From positions 91,092-155,091 of the forward strand of contig JACSRW010000030.1 in NCBI GenBank assembly GCA_014879565.1: a stretch of 64,000 nucleotides of DNA, read 5' to 3'. The translations under genes were made by a program, and so were the position numbers. Below, in pieces: positions 42,730 to 51,856 of the stretch (within the stretch, counting starts at the first letter, position 1; every line of letters begins with the position of its first letter). The DNA comes from Chitinophagaceae bacterium. GTDB taxonomy: Bacteria; Bacteroidota; Bacteroidia; Chitinophagales; Chitinophagaceae. Under the pieces are notes generated by a model. It did no database searches, was not told where the DNA came from, and worked only from the letters and a program-made list of their open reading frames with translations.

Positions 42730-45582
42730 ATGAAAAAAATAGCTGTGTTATTACCTCTTTTTCTGATCGGATCATTCCTGGTATCCGCACAGACAAAGCT
42801 GGTTGAAAAAATCACCCGTAAAGGGACGGAACTGGTGATTCCGTATGAAAAATATGTTTTACCCAACGGACTTACTGTGGTTATTCATGAAGACCACAGC
42901 GACCCGGTTGTGCATGTGGATGTAACCTATCATGTTGGCTCTGCCCGGGAAGAAATCGGGAAATCCGGTTTCGCGCACTTTTTTGAACACATGATGTTCC
43001 AGGGCAGCGACAATGTGGCCGACGAACAGCATTTTAAAATTGTTTCCGATGCAGGCGGTACACTGAACGGCAGTACCAACCGCGACCGTACCAACTATTA
43101 TGAGACCGTTCCCAGCAACCAGCTGGAAAAAATGCTGTGGCTGGAAGCAGACCGGATGGGTTTCCTGCTTGATGCCGTGACACAGAAAAAATTTGAGATC
43201 CAGCGTTCCACCGTAAAAAATGAAAGAGGTCAGAATTACGATAACCGTCCCTACGGACTGGCTGGTGAAATTTCTTCCCGTAACCTGTATCCTTACGGAC
43301 ATCCTTATTCCTGGCTCACGATCGGGTATGTGGAAGACCTGAACCGTGTGGATGTAAATGACCTTAAAAACTTTTTCCTCCGCTGGTACGGACCGAATAA
43401 TGCCACCCTCACCGTCGGGGGAGATGTGAAGCCCGCAGAAGTGGTTAAACTCGCGGAAAAATATTTTGGCAGTATACCCCGGGGACCTGAAGTGAAACCG
43501 GTTGTGGTACCGCCGGTGCAAATGAGCGCAGACTGTTATGTCTCCTACACGGATAACTATGCCCGCCTGCCGATGTTCTCTGTATCTTATCCCACCGTAC
43601 CGAATTATCATAAAGATATGGGCGCGCTGGCCTGCCTGGCCCAGGTACTCGGCCAGGGTAAAAACTCAGTACTTTACCAGCAAATGACCAAAAAACAACT
43701 GGCTGTACAGGCCAGCGCCTTCAGTATGTTGTCTGAGCTGGCGGGTGAAATGAGTTTTCGTTTCATCCCCTCCCCCGGTAAAAGTCTGGCTATGATGGAC
43801 AGTATTTTCCGGAATGCGCTGGATTCTTTTGAAGCGCGCGGGGTTACCGATGATGATATCGCCAATTTCAAGGGGGGTATAGAATCACAGCTGATTAACG
43901 GATTGCAGAGTGTATCCGGCAAAGTATCCCAGTTAGCCGCTTTCCAGACTTTTACCGGCAACCCCAATAAAATCGGGGAGCTGATCCGCATGTACCAGGC
44001 TGTCACCAAGGAAGATGTATTGCGGGTATATAATACCTATATCAAGGATAAGTATTCGGTTCGGCTGAGTGTGCTGCCGAAAGGCCAGGAGGCGCTGATC
44101 GCAGCAGCGGATAATTATAAAATTGATTCCACCTCGTACCAGGCTCCGGACTATGGATATGCCGGATTGAAATACAATAAACCCAAAGATAATTTTGACC
44201 GCAGTAAAATTCCGGGCAACGGCCCCAATCCGGCGGTGAAGGTGCCGGCATTCTGGAAAAAAGATCTGGCGGGCGGTATCCGGGCTATTGGGTCCGAATC
44301 AACTGAAATACCCACTGTCACCCTTACCATCACTATCCCCGGAGGTCATCTGCTGCAGGCAAAAGACACCGCTAAAGCCGGCCTGGCCGGTATGTTCAGC
44401 AGTATGATGAACGAAGACACCAAAAAATATACGGCTGAACAGATGTCGCTGGAATTACAGAAACTCGGCAGCAGCATCTCGGTCAGCAGCAGTTTTGACG
44501 GCATTACCTTCAGTGTGCAGTCACTGAAGAAAAATATTGACAAAACGCTGGAGCTCCTGCAGGAGCGGATGTTCAGGCCGCAGTTCACCGCTGCCGCTTT
44601 CACCCGTATCCAGAAACAAAGACTGCAGAGCTTCAAACAGTCCAAAGCGGATCCCGCCGCCGTGGCCGACCTGGTTTTTGCCAAACTCACCTATGGAGCC
44701 GGGAATATTCTTGGTATCAGTGAAGATGGCACCGAACATACCATCGGCAATCTCACCCTGAAGGATGTTGAAGACTACTACAACAATTACATGACTTCCC
44801 GCGGAACGAAAGTCGTGGTGGTCGGTGATATCAAACAACAGGAGGTTCTTTCCAAACTGGGTTTCCTCAGCCAGTTACCGGATAAAAAAGTGGAGTTGCC
44901 TGCAGTGAAAGCGACAGGGTTGGATATTGCCAAAACCAAAGTATTCATTGTAGACATACCCAAAGCCGCGCAATCGCAGTTCAGGGTAGGTTATGCTACA
45001 GGACTGAAATACGATGCTACCGGAGAATTCAATAAGGCCCGGCTTATGAACTATACCCTGGGCGGAGATTTCAATTCGCGGCTGAATATTAACCTCCGGG
45101 AAGACAAAGGCTGGACCTATGGAGCCAGGAGTACCCTCAGTGGGGATGAATACAGCGGTGAATTTATATTCAGTTCGGGTATCCGGGCCGATGCAACCGA
45201 CAGCGCCCTCGTGGAGGTAATGAAAGAAATTCGCGGGTATGCTGAAAACGGCATTAAAGAGGAAGAACTGGCCTTTATGAAAAATTCACTGGGCCAAAGG
45301 GATGCCCTGCTTTATGAAACCGGTTTCCAGAAAGCCGGTTTTATCCGCCGTATCCTGGATTATAACCTGCCGGCTGATTATACAAGTCAGCAGAACAAAA
45401 TCCTCGCCGGCCTCAGCAAAAAACAGGTGGACGAAACCGCCAGAAAAATCCTCAATCCCTCCAAAATGAATATTCTGCTGGTGGGAGATAAAGCAAAAAT
45501 TTATGAGGGTGTGTCAAAACTGGGTTATGAAATCGTTGAACTGGATACTGAAGGGAAACCGGTAGAGAAAAAAGGATTCTGA
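42730..45582 (+). CDS. Periplasmic M16 metallopeptidase, two-domain (pitrilysin type)
   Basis: The protein is 950 residues from ATG 42730 (MKKIAVLLPLFLIGSFLVSAQ, signal peptide). The first M16 half carries the inverted zinc motif H83-F-F-E86-H87 (GFAHFFEHMMFQGS) and the distal Glu region NQLEKMLWLEADRM. The second half (about 520-950) is an M16 domain without the zinc motif, with the usual R/Y pair region (LNINLREDKGWTYGARS). The fused arrangement forms one clam-shell protease, probably degrading peptides in the periplasm. A strong terminator follows. Confidence 0.95.
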   Translation: MKKIAVLLPLFLIGSFLVSAQTKLVEKITRKGTELVIPYEKYVLPNGLTVVIHEDHSDPVVHVDVTYHVGSAREEIGKSGFAHFFEHMMFQGSDNVADEQHFKIVSDAGGTLNGSTNRDRTNYYETVPSNQLEKMLWLEADRMGFLLDAVTQKKFEIQRSTVKNERGQNYDNRPYGLAGEISSRNLYPYGHPYSWLTIGYVEDLNRVDVNDLKNFFLRWYGPNNATLTVGGDVKPAEVVKLAEKYFGSIPRGPEVKPVVVPPVQMSADCYVSYTDNYARLPMFSVSYPTVPNYHKDMGALACLAQVLGQGKNSVLYQQMTKKQLAVQASAFSMLSELAGEMSFRFIPSPGKSLAMMDSIFRNALDSFEARGVTDDDIANFKGGIESQLINGLQSVSGKVSQLAAFQTFTGNPNKIGELIRMYQAVTKEDVLRVYNTYIKDKYSVRLSVLPKGQEALIAAADNYKIDSTSYQAPDYGYAGLKYNKPKDNFDRSKIPGNGPNPAVKVPAFWKKDLAGGIRAIGSESTEIPTVTLTITIPGGHLLQAKDTAKAGLAGMFSSMMNEDTKKYTAEQMSLELQKLGSSISVSSSFDGITFSVQSLKKNIDKTLELLQERMFRPQFTAAAFTRIQKQRLQSFKQSKADPAAVADLVFAKLTYGAGNILGISEDGTEHTIGNLTLKDVEDYYNNYMTSRGTKVVVVGDIKQQEVLSKLGFLSQLPDKKVELPAVKATGLDIAKTKVFIVDIPKAAQSQFRVGYATGLKYDATGEFNKARLMNYTLGGDFNSRLNINLREDKGWTYGARSTLSGDEYSGEFIFSSGIRADATDSALVEVMKEIRGYAENGIKEEELAFMKNSLGQRDALLYETGFQKAGFIRRILDYNLPADYTSQQNKILAGLSKKQVDETARKILNPSKMNILLVGDKAKIYEGVSKLGYEIVELDTEGKPVEKKGF

Positions 45583-45599
45583 TCTTTCCTTTGCCCCCG

Positions 45600-45637
45600 G
45601 CCCCCGGCGAACTGTTGTTTGCCGGGGGCTTTTTTTT
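45600..45637 (+). terminator. Rho-independent terminator after the M16 peptidase gene
   Basis: A GC-rich stem (GCCCCCGGC / GCCGGGGGC, 45600-45608 and 45621-45629) with a 12-base loop, followed by eight T. Confidence 0.93.
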
Positions 45638-45666
45638 CCGGTCTGCCTGTACTGCGCTAAATGAAG

Positions 45667-45674
45667 TAAGTTTG
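45667..45674 (+). promoter_or_regulatory. -7 box (TAAGTTTG) four bases before the GNAT gene start
   Basis: An exact TAnnTTTG match; AAAT and the ATG follow. The distance to the start codon equals that in front of gldA. Confidence 0.4.
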
Positions 45675-45678
45675 AAAT

Positions 45679-46629
45679 ATGGCCGCTGCTGAAAAAGAGG
45701 AATATTTTTTCTGCCGGGTGGAACCGGAGCACTATCCGGCGCTCATAACCCTGTACGCGGAAACGTTCGGCTCCCGGCTGTCAATTGAATCGCTCGGCAA
45801 ACGTTATGACACTTCAGCCCTTGGCGCTCCCCATATAGGTTTTATTGCTATTCACCAGGAAAGCGGGGCTGCAGCTGCCTATTATGGCGTATTCCCCCAT
45901 CAGATCACCCGGGGAGAGGAAGTCATGATTGTGGCGCAGTCAGGCGATACCATGACACACCCCGCACACCGCAAAAAAGGGTTGTTTATCCGTCTCGCAA
46001 AAATGACCTACGCTGCCTGCGAAGCAGCCGGCATCAGATATGTATACGGATTTCCCAATGAAAACTCGCTGCCGGGATTTCTGAAACACCTGGACTGGAA
46101 ACAAACGGATGAAGTGGTACGCTACGATCTCAAGCTTCGTTTTAAAACCTTTCCGCTCTCCCGGCTGGCAGCCCGCTATCCGCCTTTCCGCAAACTGCAG
46201 TTATGGCTGGCCCGCCGGGTTCTGCAACCGCTGAGGGTTAACAGGCCGGAAGAATTTACCAGTCCGCTTGCGCCCGGTTATTTCAGGGTTTACCGGGACA
46301 GGCATTATCTGGATTATAAAAGTTCTCCTGAGACATTTTTTATTCAGACAGACAACGTGATTTGCTGGATACGGCTGACAGATGTTTTCTGGGTGGGCGA
46401 GGTAAGTGATTACAGCGCGCTGAGCCCGGCTGTACTGCGCCGGTTAAAACGCCTGGCCTTCCTGTCAGGCTTTAATACCATTGTATTCCATCTGAATAAA
46501 AGCGTTCCCCTTCCGGTAACGCTGGCAGGCACGAAAAAAGCAGGCAGTGATCTGCTTTGTTTTTATCTTCCGCACCCCAAACAACCGGTACCCCTGCTGC
46601 TGACCGGGGCCGATTTTGACACCTGGTAG
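45679..46629 (+). CDS. GNAT-family N-acyltransferase
   Basis: The protein is 316 residues. The N-terminal half (about 1-150) shows the GNAT fold: VEPEHYPALITLYAETF, a beta strand with GDTMTHPAHRKKGLF (acetyl-CoA-binding loop, residues about 93-107) and YVYGFPNENSLPGFLKHLDW. The C-terminal half (about 170-316) looks like a second, degenerate GNAT-like region with several aromatic residues. Many such proteins modify sugars or amines of surface glycans. It precedes a GINT1-like transferase gene by 11 bases, so a shared pathway for decoration of a surface polysaccharide or glycolipid is likely. Confidence 0.8.
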   Translation: MAAAEKEEYFFCRVEPEHYPALITLYAETFGSRLSIESLGKRYDTSALGAPHIGFIAIHQESGAAAAYYGVFPHQITRGEEVMIVAQSGDTMTHPAHRKKGLFIRLAKMTYAACEAAGIRYVYGFPNENSLPGFLKHLDWKQTDEVVRYDLKLRFKTFPLSRLAARYPPFRKLQLWLARRVLQPLRVNRPEEFTSPLAPGYFRVYRDRHYLDYKSSPETFFIQTDNVICWIRLTDVFWVGEVSDYSALSPAVLRRLKRLAFLSGFNTIVFHLNKSVPLPVTLAGTKKAGSDLLCFYLPHPKQPVPLLLTGADFDTW

Positions 46630-46640
46630 ACTCCGGCATC

Positions 46641-48197
46641 ATGATCCAAGCGTTTAACATATCTGTTTATACCGGCCCGGATGGTTTAATCCCCAGCTGG
46701 GAGATTGATATGCTCCGGCAACTTCAGCAGGAGGGACTGGCAGATCGTTTTCGCTTTTTCACGGCACCCGGACCGGAGGCAGAAAAAAGCCCGTTCCTGT
46801 ACCGCTGCTTTGGAAGACTGGAAAAAAGCTGGTTCAATAAACTGCCGGATAGTCTGCAGCTTATACCGGTAAGCCGTTTTTTTCCGGAATCCGGCGAAAG
46901 GAATCAAGGGGATAAGGATACAGACCTGATTATACTTTCGTCTCTTGTGCACCCGTCTTTTACCCCTCCGCATATACCTGCAATGGGTATCTGGCAAACG
47001 CTGCCTGGCGGTATCGCAGGCGAAAAAGATCCCGCTTTCTGGCCGGTAATGAATAACAGCGAAGTATTGCACAATACACTTTCCGTACAGTTTCCGGGCA
47101 GCTCCAGTCCTTTACTGGTTTATGATGGCTATACATCCATTGTTCCTTTTTCTGTACGCAACAGCCATATCCTTCAGGCCAGTAAGGCTGCCGGTTATTT
47201 GTGCTGGCGGCTGAAAGAACTCAGGCAAAACGGACTTGCCGCCTTTAAAGAAAAATATGAACAACAATCCGCAGCAGCCCGGCAAACCGCTAAACAAAAA
47301 AAACCGGGCAACGGGCAGATGGCTTTTTTATTCTTTCGGAATCTTTTCAGGTATGCGGCTTATCGCGTAAAAAACTGGTTCCCTTCCGCATCATTCAGGC
47401 TTTTCTATAAAAAAGATATTTACAGCGGGCAGGCTCCCGACATCCGTTCGTTTACAACGCTCAAAGCACCGCCGGGTTTCTTCTGGGCCGACCCCTTCGT
47501 GATAAAGGAAGGAGCCGTTGCCTATATTTTCTTTGAAGAATTTGATTACCGCAAAAACAAAGGGCATATCAGCCTGATCCGGATTGACGAAAACGGAAAC
47601 CGTACAGACCGGGCGATTGTACTGGAAAAACCGCATCATCTCGCATACCCGTTTGTATTCCGGCACAAAAGGGATTTTTATATGTTACCTGATACCAGTG
47701 CTGAGCGCTGTGTGGAATTATTCAAAGCCGCTGCATTCCCCGGCTCCTGGGAACCTGTAAAAAAATTATTAACCGGTCTTGTTCTTATTGACCCCACTCT
47801 TTTGTTTGAAAACGGCAAATGGTGGCTGTTCGGAACAGCTGCCGGCCAGGAGCTCACTTCAACAAATGATCAGTTGTTACTTTATTATTCGGATGATCTT
47901 TTAGAAGGTGACTGGATTCCCCATCCCCAAAATCCGGTGGTAACCGATATTGCGGGCTGCCGTCCTGCCGGGGCAATCATCCGCTTTGAAGGCCAGCTTT
48001 ACCGTCCGGCCCAGAACAATGCTTCCCGGCAATACGGGTACGGACTGACAATGAAACGTATTACCCGTTTAACGGAAACAGATTACGAAGAGGAAACGGC
48101 CTGGGCACTTCTCCCGGAACAAACACCCCGGCTTAAGGCTATTCACACCTTGAACTGCGACGGAGACTGTATTGTTACAGATGGTATAGCCAGGTAA
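46641..48197 (+). CDS. GINT1-like glycan transferase/propeller protein
   Basis: The protein is 518 residues. The C-terminal half (about 255-518) has the five-bladed propeller pattern of the glucosamine inositolphosphorylceramide transferase family: FFWADPFVIKEG, YIFFEEFDYRKNKGHISLI, HHLAYPFVFRHKRDFYMLPDTS, IDPTLLFENGKWWLFGT and GCRPAGAIIRFEGQLYRPAQN. The N-terminal half (about 1-230) is a distinct region similar in style to the formyltransferase-like or PEP-independent starts of related bacterial proteins, with no clear catalytic motif visible. It would glycosylate or modify a lipid or surface glycan. It is paired with the upstream GNAT gene. Confidence 0.72.
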   Translation: MIQAFNISVYTGPDGLIPSWEIDMLRQLQQEGLADRFRFFTAPGPEAEKSPFLYRCFGRLEKSWFNKLPDSLQLIPVSRFFPESGERNQGDKDTDLIILSSLVHPSFTPPHIPAMGIWQTLPGGIAGEKDPAFWPVMNNSEVLHNTLSVQFPGSSSPLLVYDGYTSIVPFSVRNSHILQASKAAGYLCWRLKELRQNGLAAFKEKYEQQSAAARQTAKQKKPGNGQMAFLFFRNLFRYAAYRVKNWFPSASFRLFYKKDIYSGQAPDIRSFTTLKAPPGFFWADPFVIKEGAVAYIFFEEFDYRKNKGHISLIRIDENGNRTDRAIVLEKPHHLAYPFVFRHKRDFYMLPDTSAERCVELFKAAAFPGSWEPVKKLLTGLVLIDPTLLFENGKWWLFGTAAGQELTSTNDQLLLYYSDDLLEGDWIPHPQNPVVTDIAGCRPAGAIIRFEGQLYRPAQNNASRQYGYGLTMKRITRLTETDYEEETAWALLPEQTPRLKAIHTLNCDGDCIVTDGIAR

Positions 48198-48232
48198 AAA
48201 AAGGGGGTTGTTTCATGACTGAAACAACCCCC
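48196..48232 (-). terminator. Terminator of the RND efflux operon
   Basis: A perfect 12-bp stem (GGGGGTTGTTTC / GAAACAACCCCC) with a 6-base loop. On the minus strand it is followed by a run of seven T (48196-48202), so it terminates the RND gene rather than the plus-strand gene that ends at 48197. Confidence 0.93.
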
Positions 48233-48257
48233 AGGTCAGTTACCGGTTTTTCTTTGT

Positions 48258-51200
48258 TTATTTCTTCGGCGCCGGTTTCATTTTACCCAGCCATACTTTT
48301 TTCCCCTGCAGTCTTCGTACGGCAAACATGATGCCCACAAAGATGAAGAAGAAAGGTCCGGCAAAACCAAGCAGCGCAACATATTTTGTACCATAAAATT
48401 TCTCCATCGGACGCTTCAGCCGCTCCGCGATCAGGTACATACTGGGCACCATGATCAGGGTCAGGAAGAAGGAGAAAATCAGTCCGAATATGATGGTCCA
48501 TGCCAGCGGGCCCCAGAACACCACACTGTCGCCCCCGAAGAAAATATTCGGTGCCAGGTGCTGGAAAAGACCCGCAAAGTCAATATTCATACCCACAGCC
48601 AGCGGGAACAGACCCAGGATGGTGGCCACCGCAGTCAGCAATACCGGAATGATACGGATCTTACCGGCCTGAATGGCTGCTTCACGGGTACGCATACCCC
48701 TTGAACGCAGTTCGTCGGTGAATTCAATCAGCAGGATTCCGTTTTTAATCACAATACCCGCCAGGCCGATGATTCCCACACCCATCATGATCGTGGCAAT
48801 GGTCATTCCCGTAAAGGCATAACCCAGCAGCACCCCGATTATGGAGAAAAAGATTTCTGTGAGCACGATAAAGGGTTTGCTCATACTGTTGAACTGGAGT
48901 ACCAGGATAAAGAAGATCAGCACCAGCGCGATGATCAGGGCCTTGCCCAGGAAGGAAGTGGTTTCCGCCTCCTGTTCGCTCTGGCCGCCGAGTTTGATAC
49001 TTACATCCGCCGGAATGGTATTCTTCTCTTTAAACTCTTTCACTTTCTGCTGTAAAGCCAGGTTGATGGGAGTCACCATGGTAGGATCCAGCACATTACT
49101 CTGGAGCTGAACGGTACGCTTCACATCCTTTCTTTTCACTCCGCCAGCTGTCTGCGTGTAGTCAATACTGGCTACCGAACTCAGCGGCAGGGATTTCACC
49201 TGCATGGTATTCATATCCATAAAAGTGATCCGCATATTCATCAGGTCGGTTATGCGGTGACGCATATCTTCCCGGTAACGGAGCTGGATTTTATATTCAT
49301 CTTCCCCGTCTTTTATCTTGCTCACTTCTTTACCGAATACAGCGGTGCGCAGTTCCATACCGATCTGTGCCGTACTGACACCTTCCATCATGGCTTTTTT
49401 ACGGTCAACCGTCACCGTTATCTCCGGGTTGAACAGGTCAACGTCGGGCTGCAGATTCTCAATGCCCTCCACCCGGTTGGTATCCAGGTAGCGGTACAGG
49501 TCGGTAGCCACTTTGGTTACATTCTCCAGATAGTCGCCGGAGACTTCAATATTCACCGGGGGATCGGTGGGTGGCCCGTTATCTTCCTGGCGCACATCCA
49601 CGCTGGTACCGGGTATACCCTGCACCACTTTACGGATTTCATCCATATAGGGGCCGGTAGCCTTTCCATGTCTTTTCTCAAATTCCACAAATGAAACCTG
49701 GATACGGCCGAGATTGGACTGTACACTCCGGTTATTATCATTGGGGTTGTTGGCATTGACCGCTACGTTGGCAATGATACTCTCCACGATACTGCCGGGC
49801 TGTCCGGGTTTTTCCTTTTCCAGCACTTTTTCCACCCGGTGTTCGAGTATATGCAGGACGCTGTCGGTTACCCTTGCGTCGGTTCCCACAGGCATCTTCA
49901 GATATACATAGACAAAATTGGGATCGCCGCTCGGGAAGAAGGTGGATTTTGTCCGACCGGTGGCAATACTGATACCCAGCAGGATCACGGCGAGAATAAA
50001 GAGTCCGAAGAGGGAGTAAAAGGCCCGGACCGGCCGTAAGCCCTGCAGCACCCAGCGAAGCAGTTGTTCATACCGCTCCATCAGGCGGGGCAGAAAACTG
50101 TTCTGGAAACGGTGGATTACATCATTCAGCACATAGGAGTTGAAGACCATCAGGATCGCCATCAGCCAGAAGAAATTCGCAGTTCCATGGAAGCTGCCAA
50201 TATGCAGCAGCAGGCCACCGATCAAAAAGGTCCAGAACCATTTTTTGCGGAAGACCGCTTTTTTGGGCTCTTCAAATTCCTTTCCTTCGGGCTTCATAAA
50301 ACTCACGGCAAATACCGGGTTAAAAAAGAAAGCCACCACCAGCGATGCCGCCAGTGTCAGGATCAGCACAATCGGCAGGTAAATCATGAATTTTCCGATC
50401 AGTCCCTTCCATAGCAACAGGGGGAAGAAGGGCGCCAGTGTGGTGGCGGTACCGGCCAGTACCGGAATAAAGACCTCGCCGGCCGCTTCCTTCGCGCTCC
50501 GGACAATCGGGATCTTTCCGTTCTGGAAAATCCGGTGGGTGTTTTCAATCACCACGATCGCATCATCCACAATGATACCCAGCCCGAAAAGAAGGGCAAA
50601 CAGTACGATAAAGTTCAGGGTGATATTGATACCGGAAATACTGCTGACAACCGGAATAAAGAGAAAGGCGACAAACACACTGAGCGGAACACTGAGCGCC
50701 ACAAAAAACGCATTGGTCACCCCCATAAAGAACATCAGGATCACCAGTACCAGGATAAACCCGATAATGATGGTATTGATCAGTTCATTGAATGAAGTCT
50801 TGGTTTGTTTACTGGTATCGCCAGTGAATTCCACCCGCAGGTTTTTCGGCAGTTCGCCGGATTTCTGCATGGCTTCGACTTCCGCTTTTACCTTATCGGC
50901 ACAGTCAATCAGGTTTTCTCCGGAGCGTTTGATGATATTCAGGGTAACTACGTTGTTGCCATCAAGGCGGGCATAACTCTCCTTTTCCTTAATGGTGTCT
51001 TTCAGTTCCGCCACATCCCGCAGATAAACGGAAGCCCCCTGGGCGCTGCTCCGGACTATTACATCATAGAGATCGTTTACGCTGGTAAACTGCCCTTTTA
51101 CTTTCAGGGTACGCTTCATTTCGCCCGTTTGAATAAGACCACCGGTGATATCGTGGTTTTCCCGGCTGATGGCATTCTCCACATCGGTCAGGCTTACCCG

Positions 51201-51830
51201 GGCTGCTGTCAGTTTGTAAGGGTCCACATTCACCTGGATTTCCCGTTCCGGCGCGCCAACAATTTCCGCCCGGTTCACTTCGCTGAGTGATTCAAAGCGG
51301 TCCTGCATTTTATCCGCATACCGTTTCAGCTGAATACCGTCAAATTCGCCGCTGATATTGACAAACATGATGGGCATATCACTGAACGCGAATTCCTGCA
51401 CATTGGGTTCGGAGGTAAGATCGGTCGGCAGGTCTGAGACTGCCCGGTCAATCGCGTCTTTCACTTTCTGTTTGGCCACTTCCGTCTTTACATCCGTGTC
51501 AAACTCCACTACAATGAGGCTGTAATCCGCCTGCGAGATACTCTGGATCTTGTTCACTTTCGCGCCGCTGATCCCCTTCAGTTCCTTTTCAATCGGCTGG
51601 GTAACCAGGTTTTCAATATCCCGGGCGGAATTACCCGCGTAAATCGTAGTCACAGAAATGGTGGGCACCACGATATCGGGAAACTGCTCCTTCGGCAAAG
51701 TGACAAACTGGTTAAATCCGATGGCCGAAATAATAAGCGCGAGAATATAAACAGCCACCCGGTTATCAATCGCCCAGCTGGTCGGTTTAAATTCCTTGAA
51801 TTTTTTTATAATACCTTCTGTTATTTTCAT
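48258..51830 (-). CDS. RND efflux transporter permease (AcrB/HAE-1-like), enlarged
   Basis: The protein is 1190 residues against about 1050 in AcrB. Standard marks are present: the TM4 proton-relay pair in GLGIIVDDAIVVIENTHR, the two periplasmic pore domains with DPYKLTAARVSLTDVENAI and TVDRKKAMMEGVSTAQIGMEL, and GVGIIGLAGIVIKNGILLIEF in the second half. Extra hydrophobic segments lie in the central linker (about 540-590) and at the C-terminus (about 1150-1175). It pumps hydrophobic compounds or organic solvents using the proton gradient, together with the adaptor and the TolC-type channel encoded upstream. Substrate is not readable. Confidence 0.95.
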   Translation of the reverse strand: MKITEGIIKKFKEFKPTSWAIDNRVAVYILALIISAIGFNQFVTLPKEQFPDIVVPTISVTTIYAGNSARDIENLVTQPIEKELKGISGAKVNKIQSISQADYSLIVVEFDTDVKTEVAKQKVKDAIDRAVSDLPTDLTSEPNVQEFAFSDMPIMFVNISGEFDGIQLKRYADKMQDRFESLSEVNRAEIVGAPEREIQVNVDPYKLTAARVSLTDVENAISRENHDITGGLIQTGEMKRTLKVKGQFTSVNDLYDVIVRSSAQGASVYLRDVAELKDTIKEKESYARLDGNNVVTLNIIKRSGENLIDCADKVKAEVEAMQKSGELPKNLRVEFTGDTSKQTKTSFNELINTIIIGFILVLVILMFFMGVTNAFFVALSVPLSVFVAFLFIPVVSSISGINITLNFIVLFALLFGLGIIVDDAIVVIENTHRIFQNGKIPIVRSAKEAAGEVFIPVLAGTATTLAPFFPLLLWKGLIGKFMIYLPIVLILTLAASLVVAFFFNPVFAVSFMKPEGKEFEEPKKAVFRKKWFWTFLIGGLLLHIGSFHGTANFFWLMAILMVFNSYVLNDVIHRFQNSFLPRLMERYEQLLRWVLQGLRPVRAFYSLFGLFILAVILLGISIATGRTKSTFFPSGDPNFVYVYLKMPVGTDARVTDSVLHILEHRVEKVLEKEKPGQPGSIVESIIANVAVNANNPNDNNRSVQSNLGRIQVSFVEFEKRHGKATGPYMDEIRKVVQGIPGTSVDVRQEDNGPPTDPPVNIEVSGDYLENVTKVATDLYRYLDTNRVEGIENLQPDVDLFNPEITVTVDRKKAMMEGVSTAQIGMELRTAVFGKEVSKIKDGEDEYKIQLRYREDMRHRITDLMNMRITFMDMNTMQVKSLPLSSVASIDYTQTAGGVKRKDVKRTVQLQSNVLDPTMVTPINLALQQKVKEFKEKNTIPADVSIKLGGQSEQEAETTSFLGKALIIALVLIFFILVLQFNSMSKPFIVLTEIFFSIIGVLLGYAFTGMTIATIMMGVGIIGLAGIVIKNGILLIEFTDELRSRGMRTREAAIQAGKIRIIPVLLTAVATILGLFPLAVGMNIDFAGLFQHLAPNIFFGGDSVVFWGPLAWTIIFGLIFSFFLTLIMVPSMYLIAERLKRPMEKFYGTKYVALLGFAGPFFFIFVGIMFAVRRLQGKKVWLGKMKPAPKK

Positions 51831-51856
51831 AATTCAGTTTTTTTCGGTGGAGCTGA

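Noticed and set aside
48203..48232. Terminator for the plus-strand GINT1-like gene ending at 48197
   Set aside because: The T run is only on the minus-strand side of the stem, so the hairpin fits the end of the RND operon instead.
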